Shown piece after piece: positions 8,960-18,518 of a stretch of 64,000 nucleotides of DNA. The stretch's first letter is position 1, and each line of letters begins with the position of its first letter. The stretch comes from Candidatus Kouleothrix ribensis (lineage in GTDB: Bacteria > Chloroflexota > Chloroflexia > Chloroflexales > Roseiflexaceae). Made by a program: the position numbers and the translations under genes. The notes beneath the pieces were generated by a model, which was not told the DNA's origin, searched no databases, and saw only the letters and a list, made by a program, of their open reading frames with translations. The DNA is taken from NCBI GenBank assembly GCA_016722075.1, contig JADKGW010000001.1, positions 806,001-870,000 of the forward strand, read 5' to 3'.

Positions 8960-9733
8960 TTACTCAACTGGTTCGCCGCAGTGCTGTGAGTTGATGTTTG
9001 TAACAGATGGGTCAATGCTCACTTCAACAGATAAATTGCCAAAATTGTCTCCGACTAGCAAGTCATTGATCCGTAATTGTAGCACTCCATCACTGGCAGA
9101 TAGGAAGGCGCAACTGGCTCCAACTCCATACTTGGCATCTCCAATCCGTGCTACTAAAGCTGATTCTTTATACTTGCTTATTGGACACTTTTCGGGTGCG
9201 CCAGTGACTTGCTCGCAGAGTAAATCTCCGCCGCTTCCATCATTCTCCCTTGCTCTATTGATCCATATCTCTGTATTATCCATATCTTTAGGAAAAGATG
9301 CTCTTAACTCTACAGGTAATTGCTGACGCCAGCTAGTCCATTTTCCTCCTACAACTCGTATAACAACATTCTCACCCTTTTTGACAAATAGACCAGTTGA
9401 TTGCCATTCTTTTGTGGAATCTACGGCAATAGGTAATCTTCTGTTTTTTAAAGCTTCAATTGTTGGCTGTAGTTCGGCACCCTTTTCCTGTCGACCAATA
9501 TCTTTCCCAAGGTCATATCCACGATAAGCGCTAGCGTATGTTCCAATAGCACCAATAGAAGCGCTAATAATTGCAATCAGTGCTACAACCCAGTAAGGCA
9601 CTTCACGATGCCGCTGTGAATGCTCTTTCCCACCACTACCACTACTGAGCGTATTATTGCCTGTAGTACTAGAAGTAGGTTTAGTGGGATCCGTCGCGTT
9701 CTCAGTTGGCGATATGAAGCTCTGCTCTGGCAT
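8960..9733 (-). CDS. Membrane-anchored LecA-like (PA-I-type) sugar-binding protein
   Basis: 257 residues; GAGGG stands 6 bases before the ATG. A Ser/Thr/Gly-rich cytoplasmic head of about 45 residues is followed by one membrane helix (VPYWVVALIAIISASIGAIG) and an outer domain. The outer domain has the order seen in PA-IL-type lectins: WQSTGLFVKKGENVVIRVVGG, a Cys pair around GDLLCEQVTGAPEKCP, ESALVARIGDA, then GVLQLRINDLLVGDNFGNLSVEV. The last segment corresponds to the calcium and galactose loop of LecA, which suggests carbohydrate binding at the cell surface. The family link is from motif order only; no enzyme activity is expected. Confidence 0.7.
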   Translation of the reverse strand: MPEQSFISPTENATDPTKPTSSTTGNNTLSSGSGGKEHSQRHREVPYWVVALIAIISASIGAIGTYASAYRGYDLGKDIGRQEKGAELQPTIEALKNRRLPIAVDSTKEWQSTGLFVKKGENVVIRVVGGKWTSWRQQLPVELRASFPKDMDNTEIWINRARENDGSGGDLLCEQVTGAPEKCPISKYKESALVARIGDAKYGVGASCAFLSASDGVLQLRINDLLVGDNFGNLSVEVSIDPSVTNINSQHCGEPVE

Positions 9734-9854
9734 AGAATCCCTCGCATAAGTTACTTGGCGGAATTTATATCTGCTTCATAGAACGCTCATGAGACCGATA
9801 ATTTACATATTCGGTTTATTGTGAGATAGTGATTCATGGTGGTGAGTTGATGCC

Positions 9855-9959
9855 GTCCAACGGATTGCCGTTCAGCTGCCGCGAGCGCGCGGTCGAGGCA
9901 TCATCCAAAAAAGCGAGGATCTCGCGCGCGAAGCGGTCGGCTGGAACGGCGGGTTGGGC
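9855..9959 (-). repeat. Short-type attC of the MOSC cassette
   Basis: 105 bp, boxes GTCCAAC/GTTGGGC, arms GCCGTTCAGCTGCCGCG and GCGGTCGGCTGGAACGGC. The left box GTCCAAC complements GTTGGAC at 8855. Confidence 0.88.
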
Positions 9960-9973
9960 TGCGGCACTTATCG

Positions 9974-10107
9974 GTAAGCGTTCAGGGAGTGTAAAAAGAG
10001 CGTCATAATGCGGTTGTTCACGGCCGAATTAGGCTTGGAATGACACTGGCGTATGAGCGATTCGGTACTACAATGCAGTAACACGCTCGCACCCTCTGAA
10101 CGGATAC
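9974..10107. mobile_element. IS66-related MITE, copy B (134 bp)
   Basis: Ends GTAAGCGTTCAGG and CTGAACGGATAC. A perfect 8-bp duplication ACTTATCG lies at 9966-9973 and 10108-10115. It inserted across the stop codon of the MOSC gene: the duplicated bases contain the TTA (TAA on the minus strand), so the gene kept its stop. No open reading frame. Confidence 0.93.
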
Positions 10108-10109
10108 AC

Positions 10110-10781
10110 TTATCGTGCGGCTGTGCTGTCATCCGTGAGTTCGTTCGCTTTGTCGCGAAGACGCTGTTTCCACCACTCCATCAACCCTTCGGCAGCCAGG
10201 AAGCGCTCCGCCAGCGCTGCGTTGTAGGCATGATAAAAGCAGGCATTCAGCTCACGAATCGTGAGACCCGGATTAGGCCGCGCGTCGATGATCACCCGAT
10301 CGCCGGCTTGCAGCGTGCCTGGCTCCAGGACGCGTGCATACATGCCGGTTCGCAGCGCTTGGATGGTGCGTTTCACCCAATCGGGTCGCCCGATAAAGCG
10401 GGCTTGATTCTCACAGGGTGTACGCGGTGCGCTGATCTGAAGTCGAGCCGTTCCGATATGCAACACATCCCCAACACACACGGTACTGTCATCCCACGCA
10501 TCCAACGTGATGTTCTCGCCAACTGCGCCTGGCCGGAGGTTCACGTGCAACGTGGTATTCCAATAGTCGTAATGAGGCTGAGCGTGAATGCAGACAGCGA
10601 GGTCGGGCGAGCCGTGATAGGGTTGGGTAGCCTGATCGCCCACAAATCCGCGGATGTCGAGCCGGACAGGGTGGTCTACACGGTCACGCGCGATCGACGA
10701 GCGCCATTCGCCACGGGCATCGACGAGCGTTTTTGATCCACCGATAAAGATTGCGAGCACATGGCAAGGCAGAACGGACAT
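10110..10781 (-). CDS. MOSC-domain protein (YiiM-like)
   Basis: About 223 residues from the ATG at 10781. The open frame reaches upstream to 10925, but that part is attC sequence. The MOSC core is clear: GAVGENITLDAWD, CVGDVLHIGTARLQISAPRTPC with the Cys expected to take up sulfur, and FIGRPDWVKRTIQALRTGMYARVLEPG. This matches the YiiM branch, which contributes to molybdenum-cofactor-dependent detoxification in other bacteria. MITE copy B has landed exactly at its 3' end without changing the protein. Weak ribosome site (CGAAAG). Confidence 0.88.
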   Translation of the reverse strand: MSVLPCHVLAIFIGGSKTLVDARGEWRSSIARDRVDHPVRLDIRGFVGDQATQPYHGSPDLAVCIHAQPHYDYWNTTLHVNLRPGAVGENITLDAWDDSTVCVGDVLHIGTARLQISAPRTPCENQARFIGRPDWVKRTIQALRTGMYARVLEPGTLQAGDRVIIDARPNPGLTIRELNACFYHAYNAALAERFLAAEGLMEWWKQRLRDKANELTDDSTAAR

Positions 10782-10861
10782 ACATATGGCTTTCGAGATA
10801 ACGTTTTGGCCGCCATGACTATAGGGGATGAACTGGACGCGTGTCAATATAGCGAGGAGCA

Positions 10862-10990
10862 GCCCAACGCCTGGCGCATTAGCCGCCGCCCCTGCGAAGA
10901 AAGCATCAATAAGTCGCGAAAGCATTCTTCAACAAACGCCCGATCGTGAGCGCACCGGCAGGGGCGGTCGGCTACATGCGCGTGTTCGGC
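10862..10990 (-). repeat. attC of the methyltransferase cassette
   Basis: Boxes GCCCAAC/GTTCGGC with a GC-rich stem (CGCCGCCCCTGC and GCAGGGGCGG related halves) and a right arm TCGGCTACATGCGCGT. Confidence 0.85.
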
Positions 10991-11020
10991 GGCTTTCTGA
11001 CGCCGTTTGCGCGCCACGAA

Positions 11021-11659
11021 TTAGCGCTTTTCAATCACGATCGCAACATTGTTGTACTGCCGTGAGTCTGGGCCATATGCCAGATGCGCAGCAATGTTCG
11101 CCTGCTGCTGAACTTCTCGTACCAATGCTTCGGCGCGTTGATGGAGCGGCCAATACACCCGCTCACCGTTCGCAAGGGTATGTGCAGTTGCGAATGTGTT
11201 TACCAACTTTCCACCATGAGCGAGCAGTTTGATGATTTGCTGGCAGATCGCGCCAGGATCAGGCCAGAAATAGAAGCTGTGGACACTAAAGACCTTGTCA
11301 AACCGCTGATTGCCAAAGGGCAAATGAGCGATATTGCCACGAAGTAAGGCAAGTTGTCCTTGTGCCTGCGCCGCACGATTGCGTCGGCTCGCAGCTTGGA
11401 TCATTGTCGCTGATAGATCAATCCCAGTGACGCGCCCTTGGATTGCTTGCTGAAGGGTGAGGGTCAGCCCGCGGCCCGCGCCGAACCCGATCTCTAAGAC
11501 GCGATCGGCTGGCTGGAGGTGCAACAGATCAACACTCCACTCCGTCTCGGGTGCATGCTGGCGACGCATTCGTTCGCCAATCAGCCATCCAATCGGACCA
11601 CTGGGATAGCGATGTTGTTGATCGAGATAAGCTGACCATCTTGCACGCAGTGCTGTCAC
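11021..11659 (-). CDS. Class I SAM-dependent methyltransferase
   Basis: 212 residues from a GTG at 11659, chosen because GAGAGGGAG lies about 6 bases before it; the frame is open to an ATG at 11743 but that region holds a TATACT promoter-like box instead. Motif I is VLEIGFGAGRGLTLTL, motif II VTGIDLSATMIQAA, motif III LRGNIAHLPFGNQRFDKVFS and the post-motif YFWPDPGAICQQIIKLLAHGG, all typical of the Methyltransf_11/25 families. The substrate is unknown; small cassette methyltransferases of this kind usually modify small molecules. Confidence 0.88.
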   Translation of the reverse strand: MTALRARWSAYLDQQHRYPSGPIGWLIGERMRRQHAPETEWSVDLLHLQPADRVLEIGFGAGRGLTLTLQQAIQGRVTGIDLSATMIQAASRRNRAAQAQGQLALLRGNIAHLPFGNQRFDKVFSVHSFYFWPDPGAICQQIIKLLAHGGKLVNTFATAHTLANGERVYWPLHQRAEALVREVQQQANIAAHLAYGPDSRQYNNVAIVIEKR

Positions 11660-11756
11660 GGCTGTCTCCCTCTCGAACACTTGTACGAGCGTAGTATATC
11701 GGACGAGCGTGACAGCCGCTGTCACATGCATTGAACAGCGCACAGCTGTGTTTGCC

Positions 11757-11884
11757 GCCGAACGGGTTGCCGCTTAGCTGCGCCGCCACCAATAGAGCGG
11801 AACGACGTTGGTGCGATTCCAACCTTCAAAAAAGGTACGATCTCGGGGCCGCGCAGCGGCGTCAGCTACAGCGGCGTGTTGGGC
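11757..11884 (-). repeat. attC of the metallophosphoesterase cassette
   Basis: Boxes GCCGAAC/GTTGGGC. The left box complements GTTCGGC at 10984. The arms are of an intermediate type (GCCGCTTAGCTGCGCC and GTCAGCTACAGCGGC). Confidence 0.88.
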
Positions 11885-11902
11885 TGCCGGCTTGGTCGTC
11901 GG

Positions 11903-12550
11903 CTAGCGCTCTATAATCGGTACTTCTTGTTCTTCGCCGCTCACGAGGTCAAAGACACGGAAGCGACACTCAGGAAGGGTCAGAATCCCGCAACTGTGAC
12001 TATCACGCCCGGTTACTCCGTACACTGAACCTGGATTAAGGATATGCAATCCGCCGCAGCGGACATGCATGGGCCGATGGGTATGCCCGAGCACAATGAC
12101 ATCACTCATGCTCCCATACTGTTCCCGCAGTCGAGTGAATCTCGATTGTCGACTGTCTGGAAATACGTCTGCCACATCACTCCAAGGAGTGCCGTGCGCG
12201 ATCAAAACTCGTACACCAGCAATGGTCACTAGAGCGGTGTCTGGCAAGCGCTCAATAAAGGCCAGAGTATCATCAGTGATGATACGTCCGACGCGTGCAA
12301 GCTGCGCAGAGCGCGCACTCGCACGCCAGCGCGGGAGGGAACGGAGCATGGTGTATTCGTGATTGCCTTTGACACAGGTCGCTGGCAGCTTTTGGAGAAG
12401 CGTCACAATACGATCGGCAGCACTGCCGCGATCGACAATATCACCAGCACACACAATATGAAAGACCTGCTCGCGAGCAAACAGGTGGATCGCTCGGAGG
12501 AAGCCGTTCAAGTCACCATGAATATCGGCAATGACACCGAGTTGGAGCAT
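11903..12550 (-). CDS. Calcineurin-like metallophosphoesterase (YfcE/MJ0936-like)
   Basis: 215 residues, full length for the family. All metal-binding motifs are in order: DIHGD near residue 9, CAGDIVDRGS near 35, GNHEYT near 62, AHGTPWSD near 117 and GHTHRPMHV near 155, then LNPGSVYG. Enzymes of this kind hydrolyse phosphodiesters or phosphomonoesters using two metal ions. The substrate is not predictable. Single gene of its cassette; the start at 12550 has no strong ribosome site. Confidence 0.92.
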   Translation of the reverse strand: MLQLGVIADIHGDLNGFLRAIHLFAREQVFHIVCAGDIVDRGSAADRIVTLLQKLPATCVKGNHEYTMLRSLPRWRASARSAQLARVGRIITDDTLAFIERLPDTALVTIAGVRVLIAHGTPWSDVADVFPDSRQSRFTRLREQYGSMSDVIVLGHTHRPMHVRCGGLHILNPGSVYGVTGRDSHSCGILTLPECRFRVFDLVSGEEQEVPIIER

Positions 12551-12655
12551 AGCGCATATCGGGTGTTCAAACGTGAGCGGATATGTACTCGTTGCTCAGA
12601 AGTGTACCATAGCTTGTACGATGCAAAATGGTACTCGCGCAGAATGGCCGAGGCA

Positions 12656-12784
12656 GCCCAACGGCTTGGCGTTCAGTTGCTCGCGCCGAGGTAGAGCATC
12701 AATAAGTTGGGAAAGCTTTCAAAATGCCAACGATCTTTTAGAGCGCCGCGAGCGGCGCGGGTCAACTGCAACGCCGTGTTAGCC
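12656..12784 (-). repeat. attC with variant right box GTTAGCC
   Basis: Boxes GCCCAAC/GTTAGCC. The off-consensus right box is matched by GGCTAAC at 13578, the other end of the same cassette. The stem includes GCGCCGCGAGCGGCGCGG. Confidence 0.85.
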
Positions 12785-12838
12785 TGCGGCAGGCTATTCT
12801 TCTATCGGGCTATCCAGCAACTTACTGGTACCACCGTA

Positions 12839-13378
12839 TTATGGGTTCGTTGGTGCAGCGCGGCGGGAGACGAGGTCTTTAGTGAGTTCAGTTCGGAGTG
12901 CGCTGCACTGAGCAAGAACGGCATCATACTCTTCGTCGGTGATGGTTCCATCTGAGTGCTTTGGCAAGATCTGCCAGATTTGCTCCTGTAATTGTCCGTA
13001 TACTTGACGTGCGTCGGTGGACAGCCACATTCCACCTTGTTCGAAGTACCACGATCGAAGTGTCTCACTAAACCGCAGGATATCTGGGTACGTTACCCCT
13101 GTTGCGCGTGGCCAACGAGGTAAGATGCTGGTTGCTAGCCAAATGGTTCCGTAAACTTTGATACGTTGTTCACGCAAATGCGTGTCAATTTGTGCGCTGA
13201 CATCAACCACCTTCTTGTAGGCTTCCTCAGCCTGAAGGAGCGAACTTTCGAAACGGCGCCCGGCACTAGAAATGCCTTGCTCTATAAATTTCTGCGCGAA
13301 AGTCAGGCCCACTACGGTAATAATGATCGCGGTTAGACTTGAGCCACCGAGTGCAGCCAGAATAATTTCCCACGGCAT
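12839..13378 (-). CDS. Membrane-anchored hypothetical protein
   Basis: 179 residues with GGGAGG 6 bases before the ATG. One N-terminal membrane helix (WEIILAALGGSSLTAIIITVVGLTF) is followed by a long, mostly helical cytoplasmic region (FESSLLQAEEAYKKVVDVSAQIDTHL), similar in layout to the phage- and island-borne proteins with a single anchor and a coiled-coil. No catalytic motif is visible and no family was recognised. It is the only gene in its cassette. Confidence 0.72.
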   Translation of the reverse strand: MPWEIILAALGGSSLTAIIITVVGLTFAQKFIEQGISSAGRRFESSLLQAEEAYKKVVDVSAQIDTHLREQRIKVYGTIWLATSILPRWPRATGVTYPDILRFSETLRSWYFEQGGMWLSTDARQVYGQLQEQIWQILPKHSDGTITDEEYDAVLAQCSALRTELTKDLVSRRAAPTNP

Positions 13379-13577
13379 ACTGGCCTCCCATCATACAGCG
13401 ATGTTTGAACCACGAAACCATCCACTGCCTTGATTAGAGAACGCGGTATGAACAGGATTTCGGGTACGACGGCCAAATGATCCGTCTATGTATATGGCAG
13501 TAATCACGTATGAGTTGAGCAATGCAGGTAATGTACAGTAAAGAAGCACTGTAGTGTGTACTGGCTCCGATGTGGCA

Positions 13578-14063
13578 GGCTAACGCCTGGCGCATCAGCC
13601 GCGCCGCCCCAAACGATCGGTACTGCGTTCCTGTTGATTCCAACGTTCAAAATCGAAACGATCTCGGGCCGCGGAGCGGCGTCGGGCTGCATGCGCTGGT
13701 TGGGCGGCACCATCCCGGAGGTGCGTGATTACCTGCCAGCCATGTTGGCGCCCGAGGGCGCGGCCTGGGATGGCGTTCGGATGCGTTCCTCTTCAGCGCA
13801 GTTGGACGCGACGACGGTCGGATGCGCGGCCCGCGACACCGTCCGAGGGCGTTGCCCGCGATGGCGTTCCCACCACGATGGCCGTCGGATGCGTGCCCTG
13901 GGATGGCACCCGAGCGCATTCCCCGCGATGGCCTGTCCAGGCACGGGATGCGTGCCCCGTGACGGCGCGCGGATGCCTGATTCGCACGCGTTGGCGGTCA
14001 GGTTGCAGCAATCACGGGGTTGAATCATGCGCTGGCGTTCCGTTGCATGGGCCGCTCGTGCCC
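13578..14063 (-). repeat. Non-coding cassette 5 (attC 13578-13705 plus body)
   Basis: Boxes GGCTAAC/GTTGGGC; the odd left box comes from the previous cassette. Loop CAAACGATCGGTACTGCG, shared with the attCs at 28347, 38571 and 62738. Most of the body is nearly the same as at 38699. Confidence 0.9.
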
Positions 14064-14547
14064 GCCCAACGCGCTGCGCATCAGCCGCGCCGCCACGATA
14101 GATCGGGACTGCCTTCACGCCATGATAGCACGAAAAATCAACACGATCTCGCTCGCCGCGGAGCGGCGTCAGGCTGCATGCGCTGGTTGGGCGGCACCAC
14201 GCCGGAGGGCCGCGCTGACCTGCCGGACGTGCTGGCGCCCGAGGGCGCGGCCTGGGATGGCGTTCGGATGCGTTCCTCCTGCGCGCTGATGGGCGCGATG
14301 GCGGTCGGATGCGTGCCCCGTGCTGGCGCCCGCGGGCGCTGCCCGCGATGGCGTTCCCACGCGCTGGCGGTCGGATGCGCGGTATGGAATGCCGTCCGAG
14401 GGCCTTCCCCGCGCTGGCTTGTCCAGGCACTGGATGCGTGCCCCGTGACCGCGCTCGAATGCCCGATCGTACGCGTTGGCAGTCGGGCTGCAGCAATCAC
14501 GGGGCTGAATCTACGCTGGCTTCTCCGCATAGAGGCCGCGCGTGCCC
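14064..14547 (-). repeat. Non-coding cassette 6 (attC 14064-14192 plus body)
   Basis: Boxes GCCCAAC/GTTGGGC. Loop GATAGATCGGGACTGCC. The body contains the block GGTATGGAATGCCGTCCG, also seen in the body of the cassette at 62252. Confidence 0.9.
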
Positions 14548-14672
14548 GCCCAACGCGTGGCGCATCAGCCGCGCCCCCCCCATAGGCCGGGAAAGCGGTT
14601 TAACCGATACTGCTGTCAAAATCGGCCCGATCTCGCCGCCGGGACGGCGTCGGCTGCATGCGCATGTTGGAC
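14548..14672 (-). repeat. attC of the DUF433/DUF5615 cassette
   Basis: Boxes GCCCAAC/GTTGGAC; left arm with a C-rich run CGCGCCCCCCCCATAGG. The right box is matched by GTCCAAC at 15548. Confidence 0.88.
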
Positions 14673-14686
14673 GCTGCTGGTAACGG

Positions 14687-14820
14687 GTATCCGTTCAGGA
14701 GGGCCAGCAAAAGATTGGCATACCGATGCCGAATCGCTCCTTGCGCATGAGTACGGCGAGTGCAATTCCGATGGCAGGAACCGCATTCCAAAGCCATGGT
14801 GCGCTGCCCTGAACGGATAC
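14687..14820. mobile_element. IS66-related MITE, copy C (134 bp)
   Basis: Ends GTATCCGTTCAGG and CCTGAACGGATAC are perfect inverted repeats. A perfect 8-bp duplication GGTAACGG lies at 14679-14686 and 14821-14828. It is placed between the attC and the 3' end of the minus-strand toxin gene. Confidence 0.95.
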
Positions 14821-14866
14821 GGTAACGGTCGTACCGTGGCCGCCAATTTGGCGTTTGTGGTTACGG

Positions 14867-15220
14867 CTACGGCGATCGTGTTGGTAAGGGAATGATCTCA
14901 AGCACCCGTTCGGTCGGATCGCCAAGGAAGCTTTTGATGGGGGCGGCGTACCGCCGTAGCAGGAGAACCACCTCAGCCGTTGTACAATTCCCCATGCGAA
15001 TCCATATCACCTTTGGCGGTGCGCCCATTAAGGCGCTCAAATCATTGAAATCCGAGTCTTTCGTGACGATGGTGTAGCCTTCGCGCGCGGCAAATGCCCA
15101 AATGGCGCGATCCTCGGCGTCGGAAAGCCCATGGAAGGCTACATGGCTTGCATCGGGAAAGAGATCATCAAGTCGTGTGACAAGTTTGCGCGAGAGATGA
15201 TGATCAAAGAGGAGGCTCAT
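14867..15220 (-). CDS. DUF5615 (Mut7-C/PIN-like) toxin
   Basis: 117 residues. It opens with LLFDHHLSRKLVTRL, the acidic start of the DUF5615 PIN-like fold, continues with GLSDAEDRAIWAFAAREGYTIVTKDSDF and ends its core with VIWIRMGNCTT. These proteins are thought to be RNases acting as toxins. The ATG overlaps the stop of the DUF433 gene by 4 bases, so the two are translated as a pair. The cassette thus carries a complete toxin-antitoxin unit with the antitoxin first. Confidence 0.88.
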   Translation of the reverse strand: MSLLFDHHLSRKLVTRLDDLFPDASHVAFHGLSDAEDRAIWAFAAREGYTIVTKDSDFNDLSALMGAPPKVIWIRMGNCTTAEVVLLLRRYAAPIKSFLGDPTERVLEIIPLPTRSP

Positions 15221-15444
15221 GCCGCCACCAGGATCTGATGGTCACGATCGGCGGCAAAACTCAGACACGCCTGAATATCTTCCTGGGTCAAATCAGGAAA
15301 ATCGTCAAGGATTTCTGCCACAGACATGCCCGCCGCAAGATAGGACAAGATATCATAGACGGTATAGCGAAGCCCCCGAATGGTCGGCTTGCCACTGCGG
15401 ATATTCGGATTGATGGTAATGATGGTGCGATAGGACGGCTCCAT
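15217..15444 (-). CDS. DUF433 antitoxin
   Basis: 75 residues from the ATG at 15444, which has GAGAGGAG 6 bases upstream; the frame continues to 15531 without support. The DUF433 signature is complete: ITINPNIRSGKPTIRGLRYTV, YDILSYLAAGMSVAEILDDFPDLTQEDIQACLSFAA. The helix-turn-helix-like part binds DNA in the family, so it probably represses its own operon and neutralises the DUF5615 partner. Confidence 0.9.
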   Translation of the reverse strand: MEPSYRTIITINPNIRSGKPTIRGLRYTVYDILSYLAAGMSVAEILDDFPDLTQEDIQACLSFAADRDHQILVAA

Positions 15445-15547
15445 AGGTACTCCTCTCAAGGCACGCATACGTATGGGGAGGATCGCACTGCCCGCTAGGT
15501 TGATTGTACCATAGTGCCGTCGTGGTTGCATGTTGGTTGATGGCAGC

Positions 15548-16032
15548 GTCCAACGAGTTGCGCATCAGCCGCGCCGCCATGATAGATCGGGATGGCGTGC
15601 GTGCCAAGACGGTGTGCCAAAATCGCGCCGATCTCGTCGACGCGCAGCGGCGTCGGGCTGCATGCGCTGGTTGGGCGGCACCACGTCGGAGGCACGCGCT
15701 GACCTGCCGGACGTGCTGGCGCCCGAGGGCGCGGCCTGGGATGACGCCCGAGGGCGTTCCGCTTCAGCGCAGTTGGGCGCGATGACGGTCGCATGCGCGG
15801 CCCGCGACACCGTCCGAGGGCGTTCCCGGCGATTCCGTTCCCACCACGATGGCGGCCGGATGCGTGCCCTGGGATGCGGCTCGAAGGCGTTCCCGGCGCT
15901 GGCCTGTCCAGGCAGAGGATGCGTTCCCTGCGATGGCGGTCGGATGCGGTATTCGCGTGCGTTGGCGGTCGGGCCGCAGCACGCACCGGGCTGATCGTAC
16001 GTTGGCTTCTCCACCAGCGGCCGCTCGTGCCC
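15548..16032 (-). repeat. Non-coding cassette 7 (attC 15548-15676 plus body)
   Basis: Boxes GTCCAAC/GTTGGGC. Loop GATAGATCGGGATGGCGTGC. First of four non-coding cassettes in a row. Confidence 0.9.
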
Positions 16033-16519
16033 GCCCAACGCCTGGCGCATCAGCCGCGCCGCCCCAAACGATCGGGAATACCTTTCTCGCCACCGTCAGC
16101 GTTCAAAATGGCTACGATCTCGGGCCGCGCAGCGGCGTCAGGCTGCATGCGCTGGTTGGGCGGCACCGCGCCGGAGGCACGCGTTGACCTGCCAACGGTG
16201 TTGGCGCCCGCGGGCGCTGCCTGGCATGACGCCGGAGGGCGTTCCTCCTGTACGCTGGTGGACGCGATGGCGGTCGGATGCGCGCTCCGTGATGGCGCCC
16301 GAGGGCACTGCCCGCGATTCCGTTCCCACCACGACGGCGGTCGAATGCGTGCGCTGGGATGCGGCTCGAAGGCGTTCCCGGCGATGACCTGTCCAGGCAA
16401 TGGATGCCTTCCCCGTGATGGCGGTCGGATGCCTGATTCGCGCGCGTTGGCGGTCAGGCCGCGTCAATCATGGGGCTGAATCGGGCGCTGACCGTCAATC
16501 CGATGGTTCGCTCGTGCCC
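16033..16519 (-). repeat. Non-coding cassette 8 (attC 16033-16161 plus body)
   Basis: Boxes GCCCAAC/GTTGGGC. Loop CAAACGATCGGGAATACC with CACCGTCAGCGTTC, related to that at 34429. Confidence 0.9.
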
Positions 16520-17005
16520 GCCCAACGCCTGGCGCATCAGCCGCGCCGACAGATAGATTGAGACATCATTGTAGCAGATTCTGGCGCGTAAAATCGGCGC
16601 GATCTTGCGGCCGCGAAGCGGCGTCGGACTGCATGCGCTGGTTGGGCGGCACCACGCCGACGGCACGGGACAACCTGCCGGCGGTGTTGGCGCCCGCGGG
16701 CGCTGCCTGGCATGACGCCCGAGGGCGTTCCTTTTCAGCGCAGTTGGGCGCGATGACGGTCGGATGCGTGCCCTGCGATGGCGCCCGAGGGCGTTGCCCG
16801 CGATTGCGTTCCCACGCGATGGCCGCCGGATGCGTTCCGTTGGAATGGCGTTCGCGGGCGTTGCCGGCGATGACCTGTCCAAGCAATGGATGCGTTGCCT
16901 GCGATAGCGCGCGGATGCCCGATTCGCACGCGTTGGCGGTCGGGCCGCAGTAATCACGGGGCTGAATCATGCGCTGGCTGCTCATCCCATGGTTCGCTCG
17001 TGCCC
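16520..17005 (-). repeat. Non-coding cassette 9 (attC 16520-16647 plus body)
   Basis: Boxes GCCCAAC/GTTGGGC. Loop GATAGATTGAGACATCATTG, not seen elsewhere here. The start of the body (CACGCCGACGGCACGGG) is close to that at 36010. Confidence 0.9.
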
Positions 17006-17493
17006 GCCCAACGCCGGGCGCATCAGCCGCGCCGCCACGATAGATCGGGATGGCGTTTGGGTTGATGATACCACATAAAATCGGCACGATCTCGCTCGCC
17101 GGAACGGCGTCGGGCTGCATGCGCTGGTTGGGCGGCACCACGCCGAATGGACGCGCTGACCTGCCGGACGTGCTGGCGCGCGAAGGCGTTCCCGGCGATG
17201 GCGTTCGGATGCGTTCCTTCGCAGCGCGGTTGGACGCGATGGCGGTCGCATGCCTTCCCTGGGATGGCATCCGAGGGCCGTTCTTGCGATTCCGTTCCCC
17301 ACCAGGACGACCGTCGGATGCGTGCCGTTGGGATGCAGCTCGAAAGTGTTCCCGGCGCTGGCCTGTCCAGGCAGTGGATGCCTTCCCCGTGATGGCGCGC
17401 GGATGCCCGATTCGTACGGGTTGGCGGTCGGGCCGCAGCAATCACGGGGCTGAATCGGGCGCTGACCGCCAATTACATGGTTCGCTCGTGCCC
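17006..17493 (-). repeat. Non-coding cassette 10 (attC 17006-17133 plus body)
   Basis: Boxes GCCCAAC/GTTGGGC. Loop with GGCGTTTGGGTTGATGATAC. The body shares a long stretch (GCGCGCGAAGGCGTTCCC onward) with that at 50543. Confidence 0.9.
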
Positions 17494-17619
17494 GCCCAAC
17501 GCCGGGCGCATCAGCCGCGCCGCCTCGATAGAGCGGGATCGTCTTCACGCCATGATAGCGCGCAAAATGAGCCCGATCTCGCTCGCCGGAACGGCGTCGG
17601 CTGGATGCGCTGGTTGGGC
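17494..17619 (-). repeat. attC of the LRR-protein cassette
   Basis: Boxes GCCCAAC/GTTGGGC. Loop GATAGAGCGGGATCGTC, close to loops on non-coding cassettes. Confidence 0.9.
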
Positions 17620-17700
17620 GGATTGATTGCCTTTCTTGGTGTTATATGCTATGCCAACGGGATATCCTGCCATAAAAGCATTTGCAGTCCCTACGCAAGG

Positions 17701-18417
17701 TTAATATGTCGCTGGTGGCTGCGATAGCGCTAATCCACCCTGATGTGGATATGGAACATACTGCTCGGCTGGGTGGGGGAGCTTTTGGAGGCACGCGCCC
17801 GAACAGGCGTTAACCAACAACGGTACAATGTCAGTCGCTACACGAAGCGATATCCACGCTTGGTGGAGATACGCGATAGGTTGATTACACACACTACAGT
17901 GCTGGAGTGAGATGTGCTTGCTATCTGCTGCTTGGGCACGGACACTCAGGCGTGGAAACGGTGACCGAAACTTGTAATTGCCATACAGCGCGCGCGTGCT
18001 TATCGTACTTCTCACAAGATGGGTACAGCGAGTAATTTCGTACGGAAACCAATGAAGCCGGTAAGAAGTATACGGGGTAAATTCTTCTAAAGCACTCATC
18101 TCGCCAATCTCGGGCGGAATACGCACAAGGTTGGTACGATAGAGCAGCAAATGTTTGACGGCTTTCAATTTCGCGATCGTGGGAGGGAGTGCAACGATCT
18201 GACGGCGAGCTTCCCAAGGCATATCTCGAAGTGGCGCAAACTCGCTTCGACCATCACGCGCAGCTTGCTCCACGCACTCCAGAAGATATTTCCAAGGTTC
18301 GCACGTAATATCTTGCTCGTCAGTGTGCAGTGCTAGTTCCTGCCACGGTTGACCGTTGTCATAGGGATCAAAGCAGGAACAGGTTGGTTCGTTTTGCATC
18401 GTATTGTCCACTGCCAT
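17701..18417 (-). CDS. Leucine-rich-repeat protein with Cys cluster
   Basis: 238 residues. The middle part carries two to three short leucine-rich repeats (LPPTIAKLKAVKHLLLYRTN, LVRIPPEIGEMSALEEFTPY, LHWFPYEITRCTHLVR), a protein-interaction fold. The C-terminal part has Cys residues arranged like a small zinc site (LQHCSVCNQPIAYLH, then VNACSGACLQKLP). Similar LRR plus metal-site proteins are common as lone hypothetical genes in bacteria. No enzyme motif. A promoter-like TGCTACAAT lies upstream near 18449. The start could also be the Met at codon 7. Confidence 0.75.
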   Translation of the reverse strand: MAVDNTMQNEPTCSCFDPYDNGQPWQELALHTDEQDITCEPWKYLLECVEQAARDGRSEFAPLRDMPWEARRQIVALPPTIAKLKAVKHLLLYRTNLVRIPPEIGEMSALEEFTPYTSYRLHWFPYEITRCTHLVRSTISTRALYGNYKFRSPFPRLSVRAQAADSKHISLQHCSVCNQPIAYLHQAWISLRVATDIVPLLVNACSGACLQKLPHPAEQYVPYPHQGGLALSQPPATY

Positions 18418-18518
18418 ATTTCAGTCGTGAGAACATCCTGCGACGATTGTAGCATAGTGCTGACCATAGAGTAAACGGAAGCGCAACATTTGGGAGAGAT
18501 GCCAGATTGAGAATATCC

